Shown one piece after another: positions 26,501 to 40,837 of a stretch of 64,000 nt of DNA. The stretch is taken from positions 191,546-255,545 of the forward strand of contig NW_004797916.1 in assembly GCF_000002075.1 (NCBI RefSeq), read 5' to 3'. This DNA comes from Aplysia californica (lineage: Eukaryota; Mollusca; Gastropoda; Aplysiida; Aplysiidae). Numbering within the stretch: position 1 is the stretch's first letter; every line of letters begins with the position of its first letter. Below the pieces are notes generated by a model. The model made no database searches. It was not told the DNA's origin and saw nothing but the letters and a program-made list of their open reading frames with translations. A program made the translations under genes and the position numbers.

Positions 26501-29500
26501 CGGAAATTGACCTAAATTATCCCCTTTCGAACCTCAGGTCATTCATAACAACAAGAGCGTCCAGAAAGGTTATTCAAATGGGCGTAACTACTCGTAATGT
26601 CTTATCAGCTTGTGAGAGGGGGTTATTCATGTGTTTGTAACACTTTATAAATAGAAAGCTATGAAGGATAGAGCGTTATTTTCATCATCAGTTAACACAC
26701 TCCCGCGGTATTCATGGCGAAAACACACGTTTCCCGGCCCGCGCGCTGTACACCAACAGTACACACTGAGTGACCCCGGCGGCCTGCCCGGCACGTCCGA
26801 CGTAATCGGTTGCTGATAAGATACGCATCTGGGCACAGACGCAGGATAAGAGTTAATAACTTATGCCGTTTCACGCTTCAACCCTGTCTGTCAGGGCCAA
26901 CCAACCCTGGCTCAGCATGATACAGCATCCCGGTAGACTGACGGAGAAGCTCAATTTTTTAAAAACTTTCCTTAACGAGCATCAAACATGTGTCTTTTGC
27001 ATGCAAACAGTAAAGAGCCTAATAACCCGAGATGCTGGTGAGAGACGAAGTGAACAGTTCTCCAGTTGTAAGTCAGAGCAATGTAACTGTGGGTGGGCAG
27101 GATCACAAAGTCAAGTGGCGCCTGTTTTAGTTTTAGTAAGTGCTTTACAGCACTTGCAACACAATAAGGTCATATAAGTACTGAAGATTAGAGGTGTTAC
27201 AAGAGAGGACATGCACAAAAGAGAAGGAGAGATAAGGACGATAGATGTTTGATAAGAAAGAAGAAGCAAACCACACCAGAGCACCCGCCAACCACCCACC
27301 AAGTGGTGTCTGAGACAGCAATAATTAGGAAGGTCACCGAGGTACATCCTTGAACCACTCGGTTAAAAAAATATTAGTAAGAGTATCACAGCACTTACAA
27401 CACAATAAGGTCATATAAGTGCCGAAAATTGGAGGTGCTACAAGAGAATAACAACCACAAAAAAAGGAGAAGAGATAAGGACGATAGATGTTTGACAAGA
27501 AAGAAGGAGCAAACTACACCAGACCACCAATCAACCACTCACAAAGCCAGACGCACAAGCTCACAAACAAGAATAGAGAATGACAATGGTACATTTATAA
27601 AACGGTCAATAATTTAATATTGTAAATTATGTGATGACAACCACTGGATTATTTTACTCACACAGTGCTAAAGATTAGAGCTGTTACCAGAGAGCAGCAT
27701 ACAAAGAAAAAAAGGAGAAGTAAGGAAGATAGCAAATCACACAACAGCGCCAGCCAACCAAACGTGAGAATTCTCATTGTAGGCAAACTCTCAATCTTGA
27801 GAAAACTCACATGATTGAACTCGCTGTTCCCGGGCATCATACCATGAGTGGGGTGACCACTAGGCAGTGGCTCGGGCAAAACCTGTAGCAAGAGCAGAAG
27901 ACCGCACAAAATTTCAGTACAACACTAGTTTAAGTAACTAGATAAGATCCTTAGGAATGCAAGATTTTTTCTTATTACCTTTAAACCTTATAAAAACCAG
28001 AATCAAAGACCACCATAGATTGTAATAACTCAAAATGCTTTATACAAAGGAAACATAGTAAGTCTTTTCAGAACTTGCAACACACTTAAGAAATATTAGT
28101 GCCAAAGATTAGAGGTGTTACAAGAGAGTAATAAACATAAAAAAGTAAGAGATTATGAAGATAGATGTTTGATAGGAAAGAAGCAGCAAACCACACTAGA
28201 TCACCCGCCCACCAACCACAAAGGCAAGATGAAAAAAAAGGTGAAGAATTTGAGCAGAAGAGAAGTACTTCACTTAGACCATCAAAACAATAGACTGGAA
28301 AGTATAAAACCTACGAGCAGAGCCCTCCAACCACCTGTAAATTAAAGACGATAAAACCAATGTAAAAACAAGCCTGACTTACTGCATTCTGATTGGCCTC
28401 TGAGGCAGCTTTGACCATGATAAGGAGCTTGTTAAACGCTGTCATGTCCCCTTCCTGGTTAGCACTGGCACTTGAGGGTACTGGACTCTCCATCTTCTGG
28501 GGTGAGTTCTGATGCATGTCTGCTTCCAGTTCTGCCACAGTTTTCACTTTGCGCTGGACGCCTGTGAAACGTGGTAACATCTCTGAGTTGTCTACAGTGA
28601 ATCAAGATCTGTTCAACGGTGCTTATACAGGGTGTCCCAAAACTCGATGACTGTCAAAAAGTTAATGATGACATCCTAACAGCTTAAAATTACCTACGGC
28701 GTTGCTTCTTTTTAATCATGCAAGTCTCTCATTCACATCATACGGTCTTTCTGTTGCCCAGTTCATACAATTCCGTTCATACAATTCCTGGAATGAATTT
28801 TTCCTGTCATGAAAAATTTGCCTCATCGCTAAAGCAAACAGGTCATAGACAATGTTCACCCCACCTCACTTGTCTGAAAAACCCACACACACTTTGTCTT
28901 CCTCTCCAACGCATTGCTTGGGATTATTTCTTAGTAGACTGAAACGTAATATGGCTTCATATTCAAATCATGCCTTTAGATTCAGTATGTCAGAGACTGA
29001 CAAGCCTTGCTCACCATGACGTCCTCGAATAGACACCTTAGACAATGTCACAACCAAAGCACAAAGTGTTTCCCCATTTCCTTTATTTCACACGATTTTG
29101 TTAAATGGCATACTCACAGACATCCTTTCAATTTGAATTATTCGTGGAATCCCTAAATTTCTCTTTCTGAGGGTGCATAGGCTTGAAGCATTTTTGCGGA
29201 CTTAAATTCAGCACATTTTCTAATGCAACTTTAAGATATGGCACATGCAGCAGTGCTTGTCTGACCAATTCTATTTTAGCAAAGATTATCGTATCAAGAT
29301 GATCGAACATAATTCCTTTAAAATTTGGTGCAGATCCATGCAAAACTGGAAAAATTATTGGGTTTTTTCACGGTCATCGAGTCTGGGACAGTAGGTATTC
29401 AGAAATTTCCGTTTAAGTAAGGGTGAATCTTTTAATGGTTAAAAACAGCATTTTTATATCTAATATCACCTATAAAAACAATAAGAAGATTGTTTCCCCC

Positions 29501-32500
29501 TCAACAGAATTTAAATGACCAGTAAGGTTCATATCTGTTATACTTTTTTTACTTCAATCTTATTCAAAACAAAGGTACAACTACTAAGTGTGCCACTCTT
29601 CATTCAGCAAACCCAGTCTATACAATTTTAACATAAAAGGCACGGCACATATATCCAGCTGTTTATGCAACAAAAATTTCACAAGAAGTCCACATTGTCA
29701 CTTCTACGAATCCAGATTCACCCCATATTCTGAGCTACTTTTCAATTTTGTTCCACTGAAAATTAACATTGGAACTTCCATTTTTATTGGGAAATAAATG
29801 TACATGAAAAGAAGAAAAAAGAAAGAAAAAAAGCAATCTCACAATGCACAAGAGCTCTAGAGCACATGTACTAAAAACGTCCAAACAACCCAACACTTAG
29901 CACGGAACTTACTGGCTGGCAGGTTAGACGGGGAGGCCGTCCCGCTGGAGGAGGCCGAGTCTTTGGGTCCACCAAACAACATGGCCTTGAGCTGAGCCTC
30001 TGCATCCTGGGCGCTGAAGCTGCTGTTGCTGGACAGAGCTGAGGAGGAGTAATAAAACGAGAAACAGCTTAGCCACAATTTATTCATCTAACATTTGCTT
30101 GCTTTGAGGAGAGCATACATACATTTTTGTGATTACAGGCATTGTTTGTTTTAGAAAGAGTTTTACGGTGCTTGCAACACAATAAGGTCATGTAAGTGCC
30201 GTAGATTAGACGTGTAGAGAGTAACACAATAAAGGAAAGATAAGGACGATAGATGTTTGCTAGGAAAGAAGAAACAAATCACACCAGAGCACCCACCAAC
30301 TACCCACATAGCAGATATTACATTAAGACCTCCACCCAGGAATCAAGAGCTAGATATGGATACGGCCTCGACATTGACCGCATGCCACCTTCATTTACTG
30401 CTAGATCTGTTCGCCGATCAACTCCAGAAAACAAAATCAAGTGGAGAACAGTGGCGATTGTAATTTAAAAGCAACAAAGAAAAACCTGGAGTCCTTCCTA
30501 GAAGTTGTAGGGGGAAAAAAATGTGAGCCTAAATAGCAAACCCTGAAGGAGGTCTTCTACACATCATCAAGCAGAGAGGTGTTAGGCGAGACCCCCACAA
30601 CTGTCAACAGAGCATTTGAAATATCTGTCCCAGTACAATTTACTTTTTTAAAAAAGATTAGCAGTAAAAACTTTCCTTTCTGGGGTGAGCAACTTTTGAA
30701 AACACATAACAGAGCAAGCAGCATTGTAAGCTCTGAAAGTGAAGCCATTAACAACCTGGTCTTAAGTTACACTGAGAAGGGAAAGCATTTTCAAATGACA
30801 AACCATACTCACTTGATTCTATAAGGACAATTTTTAAAAATTAGCAAGTGCATGACATTAAAAAAAAGAACAAGCTTTTACTGAAATATTGGGAATTTTT
30901 ACTCTAGAATCTACATAACATGCAGAGAATATATTTCGGAATAAAACAACAAAACTCTATACTATCGCAAGAGAAAAGAAGTAAAACGAAAGTTTTCTGA
31001 GTAAATTTTATTGCTAGAATCGAAAGCAAATATATCAAGACAGACAGCAAGTACTATATAGCTTAGTAAATAAAGAGTATGTCCAAAATACAGCACTTGT
31101 GTTAGATTTTTAGGAGTTCACAGTTAGATTTAGTGAGGAAACAGCTTGACATCCACCAGTGTTATTGAAATACTTATGGGCAGAACACAGGGAACGAGGC
31201 ACAGTCAAAGAGGGATTAGTGTCCAACCACACCTTGTTGAGCACAGAGTTAAACAGGGATGGTCAACTTTTTGGTAAAAAATCTAGACCTCTCTTTTCAG
31301 TTGAGATTATCCCACGCTTGAACATTCGTTGTATCAAAATGATAAATCTTAAAGACTATTTTTCCCCGATTAACTCAGGAAGAGTCGGACAATTTCACCT
31401 ATTTATTTCCCCGGCGTCATACCCTCAGTTTGTACACTAGTAAATATAATCGAAATATTTGAGTACAAATTGTGCTCAAAGGAAATAAAATCAATAGAAA
31501 CCAAACGGACTCGGAGTGAGAGGATAGCAGTGTTAGGAATTTAAGATATAACAGTGAACCTGGTAACAAAACTATGTTAGTTTTAAGCCGCGACTTCAGA
31601 AAAACTTCAAAGAAGGCTCATCCCTGTTTAGTTGCTATGAGCAGGTCTCCATTGACCGAGGCCAAAGCACAGACGCACGGAGTCACGGAGTGAGGTGAGG
31701 GGGTTAGTGAGTGGCTTCACAAGCAGGGGTTAGCTCCAGCCATACAGACCCGACAGGAAAAGCGGGCGGGGGGAGGGAAGGGGGGTGCACTCTACCTGAG
31801 TCAGTGAAGAGGCTAGATTCGAGAGTTTCCACGCTACAATCAAGCCGAGGCTTCCACTTACAGGCACTCGAGCCCCCTGCGGCGGCGGCTGTGTTGAAGA
31901 GCGCGGTGACCGAGGGAGGCAGAACGCCCTTGTTGTGGTGTTGGTGGTGGTGCTGGTGAGAGGAGTTCGGACCCCCGTGGTTGTCCCCGGCAGAGTTGGG
32001 CATGAAAGCCAGGTGGGCTGGGGGCAGTGGTGAGGAGGAAGCCATGGGGTCCTTGAGCTGCCCACCTGCGTGTCGATGTTGCTGCTGCTGCTGCTCGTGG
32101 AACTGATGCTGCAAATTGTGCAGGTGCTGCTGTTGTTGGTGCAGCTGGTGCAGGTGCTGCTGTTCCTGGAGATGCTGAATGTAGCTGAGCTGATGGTGCA
32201 TTGAACCCATAGGCCCCATCATCACACTCGGCGACGGCGCGGCAGGGCTTGCTCGACTCTCCTCCAGCAAATCTAAAAATATAAAAGCACAAAAAAGATG
32301 GTCACCATAATTTCACCAGTGTCCGAGGAAAGAAAGTTTTAGTTTTAGTTTTAGTAAGAGTTTTACGGCACTTGCAACACAATAAGGTCATATAAGTGCC
32401 GAAGATTAGAGGTGTTACAAGTGAGTAACAAACACAAAAAAGGAGGAGGGGAGATAAAGACGACAGATGTTTGATAGGAAAGAAGGAGCAAACCACACCA

Positions 32501-35500
32501 GAGCACCCGCCAACCACCCACGAGGAAAGAAAGGTAAATAAGCACAAAGGTGGTCATTTAGAGCAAGAAAACAACATGACAGACAGGAACAACAGCCAAC
32601 ATAACACTCGGCGACAGCGCGGACGGACTCGATCGACAATCCCCCGCAAATCCAAAGAGCACTGAAAAAACGTTAACTTAAATAATTTTACCTGTGTCTT
32701 TAGTTTAGATTTAGTAGACGTTTTTAGTTTAAACAAAAGTTTTACCGCACTTGCAACACAATAAGGCCATAGAAGTGCTGAAGATTAGAGGTGTTACAAG
32801 AGAGTAACAAACACAAAAAAGGACGGGAGATACAGACAATAGATTTTTTATAGGAAAGAAAGAGCAAACCACACCAGAGCAACTGCAAACCACCCACTTA
32901 CAAGTAATTGTCTGCATAAAGAAAAGTGAGTAAAGAGAAGCACATAAATACAATAATGGCCATTCAGAATTGGGAAAATGTGAGACACACAGACAGAAAC
33001 AACAGAGGGAAAGTAAAGAAGTAGGACCCACCAGTGGCACCTCCAACCACCCACACAGAAGTGGTCATTTAATGCAGGAGAACAACAAAACAGACAAACA
33101 CAACAGAAGGAAAAATAAGAAGTAGGATCTTCCTGTGGCACCCCCCTCCCCCCACAACCTGGGAAGAAAAAGAACTCCACAACCTAAATTTATTCACAGC
33201 AAATCTCGGATCTTAACTAAACAGGATTCCTCTGGTCTTTAGCTCCAGACTAGAGAAGGCATTTGTCATTTCTAAGCAAACATCGAGGTTAGAGAGAAGA
33301 AAAATAATGGACAGAACAGGAGAAAACTTATTCAAATGCAAGGAATACATTGCATAAGTCTTCATGCATGAAACTCTACCATCACAAAAGCTGGGTCTCA
33401 TTCTGGGATGCCACTGGAACTTTGGGAAAATAATCGATAAGACATTTAATATACACAACTAATATGGGGTTGGACAGAAGCAAATACTAAGAAAAACACA
33501 TGTTCTTCTAACCCAATTTCGGTGAAAATAACCGGAATTTGTTAGTTTGCATGAGAAAATAGAAGCGCATCAACACAATAATGGCCATTTTGAGCTGGGA
33601 ATAAGTAAGAAAGACAGATAGAAACAGCAGAGAGTGAAGATAAAAAGTAGGACCTTCCAGTGGCGCCCTCCAACTACCCCCAAAACAATGGTGAGGGAAA
33701 AAGGAAAAAATACCAAACCCACCCCCCTTGGAAAAACGGCATCCCTGCTCAAGCGTGCCAGATCTTACAGCCTGTGACTGACAAGATATATGAAGCAAAT
33801 CCAACAGACGGTGTGGAAGGGGGTGGACTCACCTTGTGGTACCATGTCCTCCAGAGAAGATATGTCACTGGCGGCTTTGGCACTGGGACGGGCTGTGAAG
33901 AACTGTGTAAAGCGACTACCCTGCCGTACATTTTCTTCCTCCTAGTCAGAATAAAAAATGAAAGCAACATAAAATGATGTTCATGAAGAAAAATCATTTC
34001 ACCTACAAGGTTCCCATTTCCACACGTTGTAACATTTTTACTTAACTGAAAGTCAGGAGGAAAATCGCTATATTTTACTAAGAACGGACCATGATTGTAA
34101 CGTTGAAAAGAAATAGGGAGTACATTATGACAGCGAGTCCATCCACTGCCCCCACATGCAACAAAAGTAAACAGACACATAAAAATGTTTTAATCAAATG
34201 AAATGTTACAATTCTCTCAACTACAAAGCTACTGGGGAGTGTCCTGTGGGTCAAATGATTTTAATTTCCAGGGTTAAAATAAAAAGCCGATACCATTTTC
34301 ATTCACGAAAGCTACAGATACTTACGGGGGGTAAATACACCTGAAAGTGCCCCCCCCCCCCCCCCCCCCCCCACACACACACAAAGAAAAAGAAAAAAAA
34401 TTTTTTTTAATGGTAGGACTCGGTAAGGTTAAGCTAAAATAGGAACATTCACACAAAAAAGATCAATCTACTCTGGCCATGACCACACACCCAAACAGTA
34501 AGTACACACTGCATACCAAAGGTTCGCTAGCTTTAAAAATCTGCTCAAAGTCAAACAGAGCGTTGTGGTCGATGTTGTTGTTGACTGGGGACACTCGTGT
34601 GATGTGCTGTAGCAGATGCGGTGACGGCAGGCGCTGCTGCTGTAGCTGCTGCTCCAACAAAACATCGGACTGCGGAGGCAGCTGCTGCTGCGTCTGCTGG
34701 TCCACTTCTGGCGAGCTACATTGCGACGGGACCCCATCCGCTTCAGCTGCGTCTTCACTTGTCGACTCTGTTATACAACAACATTGAGGTTAGTCTGCAT
34801 GAGTAAAAAGGACATTAACACAATAATGGGCATTTAGAGCACGGGACAGAGAGAAGGTTAAGAAGTAGGACCGACCAGCAAAGTGTCTCTTTGACACAGA
34901 AAAATTGAGGTTAGTAAGAAATGAGACATGATTCTTACCACCACAAATTCCACGTTCCAAGACTGAGCCCTATAGAAGCCACTGCTGATAGCTCCCAAGA
35001 AAAAAATTCAAATGCATTCATAACTGCTAATCCCAGAACTTGCTCTGTAAACTACCATGAAATAATTACCAACTCACAAAGATGCGCAGAGCAGTAAATT
35101 TTGCAATAATACTAATGTTTAAAGACATGTAAGCATATCTGTCAAACTTAAGCAAAAAAATATTTACTATCACAGCTGCAAACATTTCAAAACTAGAAAA
35201 CAGAGTTTACCCTCGCAGCAGAGTAAGATGGTGACTATTAGCAAAGTTACACCCCTCCATGCCCTTCACCCACACACTTTTCTGCATTCAGTTAGTTCAA
35301 CCTTTCAAAGCAGACCAGCAGCAATAATCTGAAAACGTTTCATAAAGATCTCTATGCACTGACACAACTCCAGTCGACCTATGGGTTTCATTCTCATATT
35401 ATTCGCAAACCCAGTCTTGAAATTTCATAATTTTTCTCCAGCACAAGCAAGTTTGTAAGGAGCTGTGAAAGAAAACAAAGGATGCATATTTTTTGACACA

Positions 35501-38500
35501 GGGTACTCAGACCCTCAAAATATGTATCGATTACAATTCTTACATACTGGTTGGCGGTTATGTACTTTTACCTTTGCTTGTTTTTTCCTCGACAACTCTT
35601 CCAGGTTTCTTACGACCTCCTTTATTCTCTTCCTTTACAATGTTTGGATTTTCGTTTTCCGTATCTGTATCTTTCTCAAAGCCCCTGAGCTCTATGGTGT
35701 CCGTCTGACTTGTGGGACCTCCAGTAAACCATTCAGGCTCTTTCTCCTCTTCTCGGTAATTTGGTCTCCTCCGTGCTGAGAACAAAAGACATAAACACTC
35801 TGCATACATCAATCAAACTAGTGCTCCCCCTAGTCAAAACAGATTAACTTCTCTGAAAGCAGTAAACATACAGCATAGCCCTTTACATTTTTCCGAAGGG
35901 GCACTTAAAAAAAAAATCTCATCAGACCTCCAGGGTGTCAAGGGAAAAAAATATATTAAGATCATGAAGATTCAGTGAACAATGTACCACTTTATTTTTT
36001 CACCAAAAAACTGTTTTAAAATTCAAGTGACAGGCAACAAACATTAACAATTGAACTTTCTTTTAAAAAAAAGAGTGAGTAAACAAATTAACACTTACAT
36101 GATCGGTCAAAGCCTCTGTCCCTGAAGTCACGGTCCCGCTGAAAGTAAACAGGAATAACAAAGCAAATTCATTAGACAAATTTAATTAGAGAACAACATA
36201 AGCTTTTGGATTAACTGTTGGAAGTCAGCATGTCTATTGACCAGATGCTGAATTTACGCCACTGGGGCGGCTCGTCTACTCAGTAGACGCTAGGGGTAAT
36301 CTTTTTGTGGTAACAAATAGTTTCTCTTTTATCCTGTTCATTTTTTCATTGAAAGTTAGGAAAGGACATTGAATTATGTGCACTCTTATTTTTTAAAAGC
36401 GCATTTGACATCAATTTGCTGTGTGTTTTTTGTTTGTTTTTCATAGCTATTAGAGAGTAAACTAAAAATCAGCTGACCATAGCATCAAATTGATGAAGTG
36501 AGGTGAAGTGAATATGGGTTAAACAAGCCACTCAGATTTTTCTATTTAAGGTAGACAGTGAAGATAACATTTTTTAAGTCTGATATTGATCAGATTGTTA
36601 TGCTTCATAACAATAACAGTGACTTCAATCAACCCAAAGCCAGTGACAAAGAAATGAATAGCTCTGTATCTAAAAGACCTAGTTCATCAACTGGTTCTCC
36701 CCAGTAGAAATTCGGACTTCTCTATGTCAAAGACCACCGACAACATGGATACTTACCCTGTTGTCCCTCTCAGGAAAGTCCCTGTCGCTGGTTCTACGGA
36801 ATCGATCTGACCGTTCGAAGCGCCTGTCCCGATCCCGGTCCCGATCTCTGTCCCTGTCCCAGTCAGAGTCTCGGAAATCTCTGTCCCTCTCCCTGTCTCG
36901 ATCCCTGTCCCACTCCCGATCTCTGTCCCGGTCAACACGTTCCCTCGGCCAGGCATACTCTCTGTCTCGATCTCTTTCCCGATCTCGATCCTCATGCCGA
37001 TCACGTAAACCAGAGAAATCCCTTGAGTTCTCTCGGTCAATCTGTATCCGGCCGCTGCCCACTTTTCTCAATGGTCTGTCCCTAGTTAAAAAATAGGTAT
37101 AAATTAGACACACTGGCAAAAACAACCCCTCCCCCCCAAAAAAAACCCACAAAAAAACATGCCAACACGGGGACTCACTGCTCTCTATTATGCGGGCCTA
37201 AGGCACTTCAGAGGTGTCAAAACATACTTCATCCATAGGTATCAAAATATACTCATGTAACACACACACATTCTATTAATCAGACCATCAGTATGCTCAT
37301 ATAAATGGCCATAACAGTACATATGAACACTCACTAATGTATGTCCACCAATGTGATATTATACAGAATTTTGTGGAACTCTGGACAAAGTCAAAGAAAA
37401 GAATCCTCTTGTACTCATCTCGGTAGATAAAGAAAAGCAACGTTACAATTATCAATTAAAGAATCTCCTACAAAGCAGACCAGCAACAATAATACGAGAA
37501 ACAATAAAGATCTCAATGTATTGACACAACTACGGCTGACTTACTATAGGTTTCATTCTCAATATTATTCGTAAATCTGGTCTTGAAGGTTCATATGTTT
37601 TCACCTGCGTTTAAGTAAAAACAAAGAATGCTTTAAGAAGCCTCCTTCAACGCAATCAAAACCATTCACAATGTCAGGGCCAACAATGACCATGTAGAAA
37701 GCCAGAGGTACTACTAAAAGACATCTTCCATAAGCAGGAAGGCAAGAATTTTTTAACAATCACATTGCATACCTATCCCGATCCCGTTCTCTCTCCCCAC
37801 GATCCCGCTCGCCCCGAGAATCCTCCCTGTCCCTCTCGGGTAAGCTGATCTGCCGGGAGAAGGGCGTGGGCTGCACATGACAGCCCGTGCCGAAGCTGCG
37901 TCGCTGGGGACTCAGTACGATACCGTCACGCTCGCTCTCCTTCAGCCTCTCCACAGGGTCATTCACTGAGGAGTAGAAGTAGCCTTTCAGATAATTTCAG
38001 ATAATCAACCAACATCCTCATTAGAAAAACAGAAACAAGAGACTTCAGTAATGCCAGGTTATGTTTAAGTGGAGCATATGGTCCACCTGTTTACAGGGTT
38101 GGGTTGATTTAAATCAGTTGATTTTTTAAATTTAAATCAACTTGATTTTTAAAATAAAAATCAGTGATTTAAATCACTTTTTTTAACATTTATTTTTATT
38201 CAGTTTTTACATATTTCAGCATTCAGAATTCCTTTCCTTGGTTTCATAAAACAGATATAAGGTTTAGTAGACTGATATAATCATGCTTAAAAGTCTGCTT
38301 TCCCCCCTTTCACTGTAAAATAATACAGTATTCAATTTACTTTTTTTTGTGTGTCCATAATTGAAATCAGAGCTGGGTTGATTTAAAATCAGTTGATTTT
38401 TTTTATTTTGATCAACTTGATTTTTATTTTAAAAATCAGTGATTTAAATCAATTTTTTTTTAATGTATTCTGTTTTTACATATTTAAACATTCAGAATTC

Positions 38501-40806
38501 CTTTCCTTGGTTTTATTAAACAGATATAAGGTTTAGTAGACTAATATAATCATGCTTAAAAGTCTGCTTTCCCCCCTGTCACTGTATGTAGTAAAATAAT
38601 ACAGTATTCAATTTACTTTTTTTCATAATTGAAATTAGCATTTTCTTTTTCTTTTTAGACAAACACAAGCACGCACACACACACACTGTAATAAAATGCA
38701 AGTTTATCTATGCATAATTACCCCCTCCCCCCTTCCTTTTAGACTGACATTTTCTTCATTTTTTGTCCGTAGCCATAATTCACTGATATAGCAGATTACG
38801 GCTTTCTTTTGCAGTTGCTTAAATTAATCATTAGTTAAAATAAAGACAATGCATTCTGCACTAAAAGAACATACTATTAGCCACCAAAAATCCCGAACTG
38901 GGTCGACATTTTTTTTTAAATCAAAAAAATCCTATTTAAATTTTAAAAATCTTGATTTAAATTTTAAAAATCTTGATTTAAATTTAAAAAATCGATTTTT
39001 TATATTTTTATTTTTAAAAAAATAAAAATCACCAACCCTGCCTGTTTACAAAAAGTGTCTATCACTATGGCCAAAAGCGGTTGAAACAATTTGAAATCAC
39101 TAAAAAAAAAAAGTGGAAGGACAGACCAAACCAGAGTCCTCCCTCTCAGAAAGAGAAAACTAACACAACTGAAGTCTCAACTTAGGATTTAAGAGCATGA
39201 ACAAATAAATTTATAAAAATCATTTCCAATATTTCTCAACGTCCAGATGTAGATGGTCTTTACACAACTTAAGGGGAAACGTACACTCCTGGAAATATTT
39301 TCTAAACAAATGACTTCCATTCCCTTTAAGTAATTGTACAAGAAGTTCAAAGATAAATAGGATGTATTTAGGGTGAATTTGTTGAATTTTCTTTTTAAAA
39401 AATGGGTCTGTGCGGATGCCATCTTGGATTTTCAAAACCAGTTTCTTAGTAGGCCTAAAGATAAATTTCAAAGAAAATATTGAAACTTCAGCCTGAAATT
39501 TGGCACACAAGTGCAAACCTCTATGGACTGTGGATGTATGTGTAAGGATTTTGACCTATCTTGAAAAATAAAAAAAAGTGAGCCCAAAGTAAATAGACCC
39601 CCGAGAGTCAGTTGAAACCATGGAGAATATGTTACAAAAAATTTGAATACTTCCACCAGTTACCAATATTTCCCAATTTCCTCATATATATCCCGAGAAC
39701 AGATCTTAAACCACCTGTATGCCAAATTTGAAGCTTCTAGCTTCAGTAGTTTTTGAAAATTCCTTACATCAAGGAGGCCACATATGTGAAAAAGCAGGTT
39801 TTGAGAGAAACAGAAAAAACAAGAATTATAAAAATGATTTTTAGTTTAATATGCACTTTACTTTTCAATCATTATTCTAGGTCATTCAGGGTGTTTTTTC
39901 AATAGTTTAGTTATTGTGATCCAACAGCACAAATGTTGAAAAATGTATTTTCGCCAAAACAAAAAAATAAATATTTTGACAAATTTCATCGATATTCTCT
40001 GGGACCGCCGACCCGCGTTTCCCCTCAATATCAGAGGCAAAAGGGGCACAGATAGGGAACTTACGGGAGGGTCGTCTTTTCGAGTCTCTATCGAGCTCCA
40101 GCACTCGCCGCCGCTCCTTGCCATCTCCAAGAGTCAGAGGGGACGACTCCCGGGACCCAAACTTGGCCTTGTACCATTTGTCAGGGTCCCACTTACCCTC
40201 CTCCCTACAAATAAGACAGGAAAAAAAAAAATCAGCATTGAAAAATCGAAGGTAAACAGAAAAAATAAAAAAATAAAAAATAAATACTGCAGAACACAAC
40301 TAGAATTTGAGACAAAAGTCGCCAAAAACATCTCGAAAAACCCAAGAACTACAGATAAATCCTTTCTTGTATCTCACTGAGCCCTGGTGCTGAACATATT
40401 GTCAGGACCATGTTTTCTAATTTTTTCCAAGTTGGCGATCTAATAATGCGATGTAATTCTTGTACAAAGCTTTAATTAAACCATTTTTCTTACCACAAAT
40501 GAAGATTTTCGAAATATAGAAGTAGCTTAGATGAAAAAACTACTTTCACTTTCGTGATCTACTAAGAGTCCCAACGTTTTTCACTTCGTTTATTATCATA
40601 TCATTATGAAAAAATACTAGATCGAGGTGTGTCAGAGATCTGAGCAAGCCAGCATCATAATAAATAGGAAAAATATAGTACAAACATCTTGATATAGTAC
40701 TCATATTTTTGAGTAACAATAGTTGAATTTTGGTGTTGCTTTACATTATATTCAGAGAACAGAAACATTTTCTGAAATCGAAACTAGCGCGATATTTATA
40801 CAAATT

Positions 40807-40837
<31 letters not shown>

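Noticed and set aside
36761-37096. Ser/Leu/Arg-rich open frame on the plus strand
   Set aside because: Antisense shadow of the RD-repeat exon 5 of 4E-T.
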